Made by a program: the position numbers and the translations under genes. Positions 59,636-64,000 of a stretch of DNA of 64,000 nucleotides are shown one piece after another (within the stretch, counting starts at the first letter, position 1; each line of letters starts with the position of its first letter). The stretch spans positions 186,001-250,000 of the forward strand of contig JAHLLH010000003.1 of NCBI GenBank assembly GCA_020444265.1. The letters are read 5' to 3'. This stretch comes from a bacterium (lineage in GTDB: Bacteria; Electryoneota; Electryoneia; Electryoneales; Electryoneaceae). Below the pieces are notes generated by a model, which saw nothing but the letters and a program-made list of their open reading frames with translations, was not told where the DNA came from and searched no databases.

Positions 59636-60250
59636 CTAATACCTCCATTGATTTTTCTGGCCAGGATCTTTGCGTAGTTCAGGGATGGTCTCAATCGCAT
59701 TCTTCGTCAGTAGTTTAGCGCGGGTTTCTGCCCAGGATAGCCACTTCCCCAATTCACTGGCTGCAGATAAATCCTCACCGCGTTCAATTGCTGATGCTCG
59801 CACCATCCGCGTGAATTCGCGAATAGCCTTTGCCGTCTCCATGTCGTTCAGTCGATCATTCAGGTCGTAAATGCGGGCGCTCTCTTGCTCAATCTTTTTT
59901 CGCTCCTCTTCTTTGCGTATTCGTTCCAACTCCCGTTCTCGCTCACGTCTTTCACGTTCCAATTGTTCTTGCCGCAAGGCTTCTGCAACGTTGATCATGC
60001 CACCAATAAAGGAATCAAGGCAATCTTCAACACGCTGTTTGCTCCCATCACGCCATGATTTACGAAGTCCATCGTACAGATATGCATTCTCGATCTTCAG
60101 CCCAAGTTTGCCATTAGGGAAATGTTTGTAGTGGATGGAGCGATATCCATACGATTCGGTCTGAATCTTCTCGGTGTCGTGCAACTCGGAGATGCTGAAT
60201 TCAACGAAAGAGCCCAAGATAGTCGCACCTGTCTTACTTCGACTTGACAC
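59636..60250 (-). pseudogene. Coiled-coil protein, likely 5'-truncated remnant
   Basis: From GTG 60248-60250 the frame gives 204 residues. A segment TGATILGSFVEFSISE is followed by GLRKSWRDGSKQRVEDCLDSFIGGMINVAEA, then a highly charged coiled coil rich in RERE (about residues 92-130) and a helical C-terminus. From memory, this order matches the C-terminal half of a conserved hypothetical family of about 350-450 residues whose N-terminal helical half is missing here. The frame has no stop up to about 60340, but no good start codon or ribosome-binding site lies there either, because the next gene ends at 60340. I therefore treat it as a remnant or an N-terminally shortened gene. It could still be expressed. 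Confidence 0.5.
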
Positions 60251-60339
60251 ATACGAGAAAGAGGAAAGAAGTGTAGCGGAGGTAAGGACTGAGAGGTCAA
60301 AGTGACTCGGAAAGCCAAGACAATCATCTTCCCGAATTA

Positions 60340-62529
60340 TTATTTCAAAAGGACCATTTTTTTTGAAGTGATTACATTTCCCGCTTCCAACTGGCAGAAA
60401 TAAATGCCGCTTGTCAATGCTGTGGGATCGAAGTTAATCTGGTGGATTCCTGCTGACATTTGCTGGTCCACAAGCTTACTGACCTCACGTCCAAGAACAT
60501 TGTGTACTGACAATATTACCCTTGTCGTCTGGGGTAATTTGATTTGGATCGAAGTACTGGAATTGAACGGATTCGGGTAGATCGCGGCAAGTGTAAATTC
60601 ACATGGAAGTTGGGATGTCTCACCTGGGACAACTGAGGTGTTTTCCGTGATTCGGTAGACATTCAATCCACTATCTTCTCCAACATAGAGCAAATCCCCC
60701 TCAACGTCGCAGCACATCGCATTCCAGAGTGGATCGAGGTATCCAACCAAATGAATATTTGATAAATCCGAGATGTCGAACATAGAAACGCCTTCGCTTG
60801 TCGATGGTACCAACAACCAATCGCCGGAGATTGAAGGAGAATCTGAGGCGTCCGGAAGCTGCATTACTGGAGCTGCAAGTTCGAGTTCAGGGAGGGCAGC
60901 AAGATCGAAGACGTGAAGTCTGCGGTCGTGATTACTCGTACCCAGGATGATGAAACATTTATCATTTGTTACTTCCCGGGTACCGTTGTACACATTGAGG
61001 TCGTTGAATCCCGAATTGACAATCTCACAGTTTGATGGATCCGAAATATCAATGACATACATTCCGCTATGTGTTCCAATCAAAATAAATTGATTATTTC
61101 TATCAATTGAATGAATATTATAATCCCAATAATCCGGGAACATACAAGTTCCAAGGTGCTGAATATTATCTGGGTCTGAAACATCCAACAAGATCATTCT
61201 TGAAACTGCTGATACTACAGCGAGACTATCACCATATACGCGAAGATCACCTATCCCTCCCTCAACAGGATAGCTGTCCGATAATCGAGGGGTATTTAGT
61301 GTGTCCAAACTATAGATTTCGAACTGCGACACTTCAGGCGTGCCGTTTCCGAGGTAGAGTCGATTCCCGTCCCATTGGAACGGCTCGGAGGAAAATCCAG
61401 CGATGACCGACAGTTCATATGCAGAATCAAGTGCTGTCGCATCAATCATCCGCCATTCGCCAAGGAAGTGCCTGATCCCGACATGGTGGTCTTGCACCTC
61501 AAGTTGGATTACAGGTGTATTATGGGGATCCTTGATCTCGGACAATCGTTGGGGATTAAGGGGATTCGCTGCCGAGGTTATGGACATGCCGCGAGAGTTC
61601 TGGGCACCGATGACCAGTGATCCATCTTGTTTCATCAAACCAAAACCATTCTCTTCTTCAACGATGTCCAGCAGTTCCGGGTTGGCCGGGTTGGAGAAAT
61701 CATAGATGTGAAGCTCTCGCAGATTGTCCCCCAACTCCGGCCAGTACACCGTCGCATACCATACATAGTGATCAAACCAGACGACAGAGTAAAATCCCTC
61801 CAATTGGAGCCAGTGATCGAGTATTTCTACAGGTTGGGTAGGAGTTGAAATATCCCATACTGATATCCAACTGTTGGCATTTCTAACGGTGAGTAAACCG
61901 TTGTGAAAGTTCTTGAGGGTATAAAAGGCCGGATGCTCAAACGTATATAATTCGACAGGATTTTCAGGGTCTGTGAAATCTGTTACCTCAATTTCCAAAG
62001 GATGCGCAATGCTTGCGATTCGTCCATCCATCTCCAAGTCAAAGCTGACTCTGTCACTCTGATAGATCTGGATCGGGTCCAACGGATCGGAGATATTCCA
62101 TAAAATGAGTCCATCCATCCCTCTCAAGAGGAACAGGAGAGAATCGCACAGATAAAATCCCTCTTCAGCAGACACCGGGAACGATTCTATATACTGGAGA
62201 TCTCTCGCGTCCACGCAGTCATACAATGCAACTGATTCAGTTTCCTGGACAAAGAGGTATCTCTGATAGTACGCCACTTCCCGTTCCGCGACGATGGGCA
62301 TGGCAAGGTAGTCAAGCATGACTGGGTTCTCGGGGTCGGAGTAGTCACATGGATAGACTCCGGTGTAGTCGCAGAAATAGGCAGTATTGTTCAGGGTGTC
62401 GAGTGCGAAATCCGTCCACGCATTCCATGGCGAGATGGATTTGATGAACTCGAAGGTGTATTCTGCATCGGCGGGTTGTATACACAACACCAACACAACC
62501 AGCGTGAAGAGATGAACCCGGTTTCTCAT
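60340..62529 (-). CDS. LVIVD-repeat T9SS-sorted exported protein
   Basis: This 729-aa protein has a signal peptide (MRNRVHLFTLVVLVLCIQPADA) and numerous LVIVD-type repeats (for example VRNANSWISVWDIS, DSLAVVSAVSRMILLDVSD and VEGDLLYVGEDSGLNVY) forming a propeller. The T9SS sorting domain is at the end (IYPNPFNSSTSIQIKLP ... TSGIYFCQLE). It is the same architecture as the gene at 38776 but clearly diverged. No enzyme motif is visible. It is probably secreted and surface-attached. Confidence 0.85.
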   Translation of the reverse strand: MRNRVHLFTLVVLVLCIQPADAEYTFEFIKSISPWNAWTDFALDTLNNTAYFCDYTGVYPCDYSDPENPVMLDYLAMPIVAEREVAYYQRYLFVQETESVALYDCVDARDLQYIESFPVSAEEGFYLCDSLLFLLRGMDGLILWNISDPLDPIQIYQSDRVSFDLEMDGRIASIAHPLEIEVTDFTDPENPVELYTFEHPAFYTLKNFHNGLLTVRNANSWISVWDISTPTQPVEILDHWLQLEGFYSVVWFDHYVWYATVYWPELGDNLRELHIYDFSNPANPELLDIVEEENGFGLMKQDGSLVIGAQNSRGMSITSAANPLNPQRLSEIKDPHNTPVIQLEVQDHHVGIRHFLGEWRMIDATALDSAYELSVIAGFSSEPFQWDGNRLYLGNGTPEVSQFEIYSLDTLNTPRLSDSYPVEGGIGDLRVYGDSLAVVSAVSRMILLDVSDPDNIQHLGTCMFPDYWDYNIHSIDRNNQFILIGTHSGMYVIDISDPSNCEIVNSGFNDLNVYNGTREVTNDKCFIILGTSNHDRRLHVFDLAALPELELAAPVMQLPDASDSPSISGDWLLVPSTSEGVSMFDISDLSNIHLVGYLDPLWNAMCCDVEGDLLYVGEDSGLNVYRITENTSVVPGETSQLPCEFTLAAIYPNPFNSSTSIQIKLPQTTRVILSVHNVLGREVSKLVDQQMSAGIHQINFDPTALTSGIYFCQLEAGNVITSKKMVLLK

Positions 62530-62587
62530 GGTACCTCCTGAACAGCACCATCCCCGGGATTTCCCCGGGGATGGCCATTCGAATCAC

Positions 62588-64000
62588 TCACTTCATCAGA
62601 ACGATTTTACCGCTCAAATTGCTGCTGCTTCCTACTTCCGTTCCGGCTGTGATCCTGTAGAAGTAGACCCCGGATGCCAGAGGGTGGTCTTCTCCGGATC
62701 GACCGTTCCAGACAATTTGATGCAGACCGGGGTGATTCACTCTGCTCGTCAGTGTAGTCACCATCCTTCCCTGGATATCAAACAGGTGGATTGTGACATC
62801 TGATGCGATTGGCAGCTCCATCTCAAAAGTGGTGCTGGGATTCGCAGGGTTTGGATAGACACCCAACAGCCGGAATTCTTCGGGAGAGGAAACCGGTCTC
62901 TTTGGCAGTTCGATGTAGCCGACCGTATCCACCTGGTTCGAATACGCTGAGAGGTTGTCGGAGAGATCACGCACCTTGAGTTTGTAACGGACCTCTGCCC
63001 CTCCCTGGTCATCCATGGCAAATGTCGTGTCCGTAAAACTGTTCTCCTCCACCGTTGCAATGTGATACCACGCTGGGTGACCAGTGAGAGGTTCCGGATC
63101 ACGATAACGGTAAACCAGGAACGAATCGACATCCACCTCGTGAACTCTCCATTCCAGCAGAGGATGCGAATCCTCACCATCAGAAAGTGTCAGGTTGTCA
63201 ATGGCAAAAGGCGTATTCTTTTCAGCCACTGTGATGGCATACCCTGGCCAGGGAGTTGTAAAAAATGCCGATCCGCCTTCGAAATAGTAGAAGAGGTGGA
63301 TCCGATAGGCTCTCACAATAACTACATTCTGGTTGACGAACGTGACTTCAGTGAATCCAGCCGCAAAGTTCGGATCTTCTCCGGACATTCCAGTGGATTC
63401 GCTGCCACGCCCCCAGACATATGGCGGTTCGGTGAAAGTGCGACTACACAGGCTTTGGAGGGTACGTTGCATGTAGACCGTATCGACTTCGGCCCACCGC
63501 GTGATAAATCCCTGATTGGTCATGAACTGCATGGCAATGCGTGCGCCGTCGTGTTCGTGAACCCAGCCCCCGTTCTGTGAATAGTCAAACGTAATGTCGT
63601 TGTTGAAGTAGGTTACGTCATCGAGGAATTCGAGGGCGCGATTACCATTCACACGGCCCGTGCCCCATTCCTCCCCTTCTCCCATCGGTACGGCCGAGAG
63701 CTTTATGATGTTCGCCACGTCATCATTCTTCAGGCTGGTGTCGTAGTTCCAGATCAGCGAGGCAATCCCGGATACATGGGCGGCAGCGAATGAAGTTCCT
63801 GTTACTTGCTCAAATCCTTCGTCGTCTTGAGTTGTCCAAACATCCACAGCGGGTGCCACAACATCGATGAAGCTGCTTTCACGGCCATAGTGGTCTCCGG
63901 TGCTGTCGTACCCGCCCACCGTCAATGAAAAAGAGAGCTTGCCCGGATAGGTTTGCGCACTTGGGGCGTTGCCAGCGGCACAGACGATCAATCTGTCTTC
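62588..64000 (-). CDS. S8 subtilisin-family serine peptidase, T9SS-sorted (C-terminal part, runs off the right edge)
   Basis: An open frame of 470 codons reaches the right end. It begins within the protease domain. IVCAAGN carries the oxyanion-hole asparagine, and GTSFAAAHVSGIASLI carries the catalytic serine; the aspartate and histidine lie outside the window. After the protease come a beta-rich region (about residues 160-370 of the visible part) and a T9SS sorting domain (YPNPANPSTTFEMELP ... ASGVYFYRI). It therefore resembles the secreted subtilisins of FCB bacteria. It is the fourth secreted peptidase type in the window, after C25, M14 and S9. Confidence 0.92.
   Translation of the reverse strand, partial: EDRLIVCAAGNAPSAQTYPGKLSFSLTVGGYDSTGDHYGRESSFIDVVAPAVDVWTTQDDEGFEQVTGTSFAAAHVSGIASLIWNYDTSLKNDDVANIIKLSAVPMGEGEEWGTGRVNGNRALEFLDDVTYFNNDITFDYSQNGGWVHEHDGARIAMQFMTNQGFITRWAEVDTVYMQRTLQSLCSRTFTEPPYVWGRGSESTGMSGEDPNFAAGFTEVTFVNQNVVIVRAYRIHLFYYFEGGSAFFTTPWPGYAITVAEKNTPFAIDNLTLSDGEDSHPLLEWRVHEVDVDSFLVYRYRDPEPLTGHPAWYHIATVEENSFTDTTFAMDDQGGAEVRYKLKVRDLSDNLSAYSNQVDTVGYIELPKRPVSSPEEFRLLGVYPNPANPSTTFEMELPIASDVTIHLFDIQGRMVTTLTSRVNHPGLHQIVWNGRSGEDHPLASGVYFYRITAGTEVGSSSNLSGKIVLMK

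Overview
The window suggests an uncultured Gram-negative bacterium of the FCB superphylum (KSB1/Calditrichota/Electryoneota-like; I cannot place it further). The main reason is that at least nine large exported proteins end in a type A type-IX-secretion (T9SS) sorting domain with the WPNPFNP/YPNPFNP signature, alongside a PorV-family outer-membrane protein, a carboxypeptidase-regulatory-domain TonB receptor, a gingipain-like C25 protease and Y_Y_Y-type sensors. Overall GC is moderate. I found no rRNA, tRNA, IS element, CRISPR array or replication origin.

Layout. 1-5 kb: a partial MscS channel, a divergent two-component system whose regulator appears to start at a CTG codon, a DASS anion transporter and a methyltransferase. 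5-10 kb: an exported beta-helix/cohesin/dockerin-like T9SS protein and a GH31 lipoprotein glucosidase. 10.4-15.7 kb: a respiratory module (four-cluster ferredoxin, NrfD-like quinol subunit, tetraheme cytochrome) convergent with a sigma54 activator that carries a three-cysteine PAS domain. A palindromic enhancer and a good -24/-12 promoter lie between the activator and a divergent 51-aa membrane peptide, followed by a diheme cytochrome. 16.6-30.8 kb: a six-gene run (TonB receptor with calcium-loop insertions, exported protein, PorV, 1527-aa surface protein with a degenerate metalloprotease region, TPR lipoprotein, GATase-like T9SS protein) closed by a strong terminator; this looks like one surface export/uptake system. 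30.9-36.5 kb: a stand-alone TonB-C protein behind an 18-bp perfect palindrome, a giant propeller sensor that has HisKA but no ATPase domain, and an Ig-like T9SS protein. 36.7-50.6 kb: hemolysin III, exported MsrA, a DUF3995-like protein, and the exported proteins LVIVD, C25, M14 and S9. 50.7-59.1 kb: a lipoprotein pair, a class D beta-lactamase, an ArsR-AHSA1-reductase cluster with a readable promoter and operator, a CopB-type ATPase and an SMP-30-like protein. 59.6-64 kb: a probably 5'-truncated coiled-coil gene, an LVIVD T9SS protein, and a partial subtilisin.

How it fits together. The cell appears to be a secretor of peptidases and glycosidases, with many outer-surface proteins sorted by T9SS, and with multiheme/NrfD electron transport that may be under sigma54 redox control. 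All functional assignments come from reading motifs by eye. Start sites were chosen from visible ribosome-binding sites and signal peptides.
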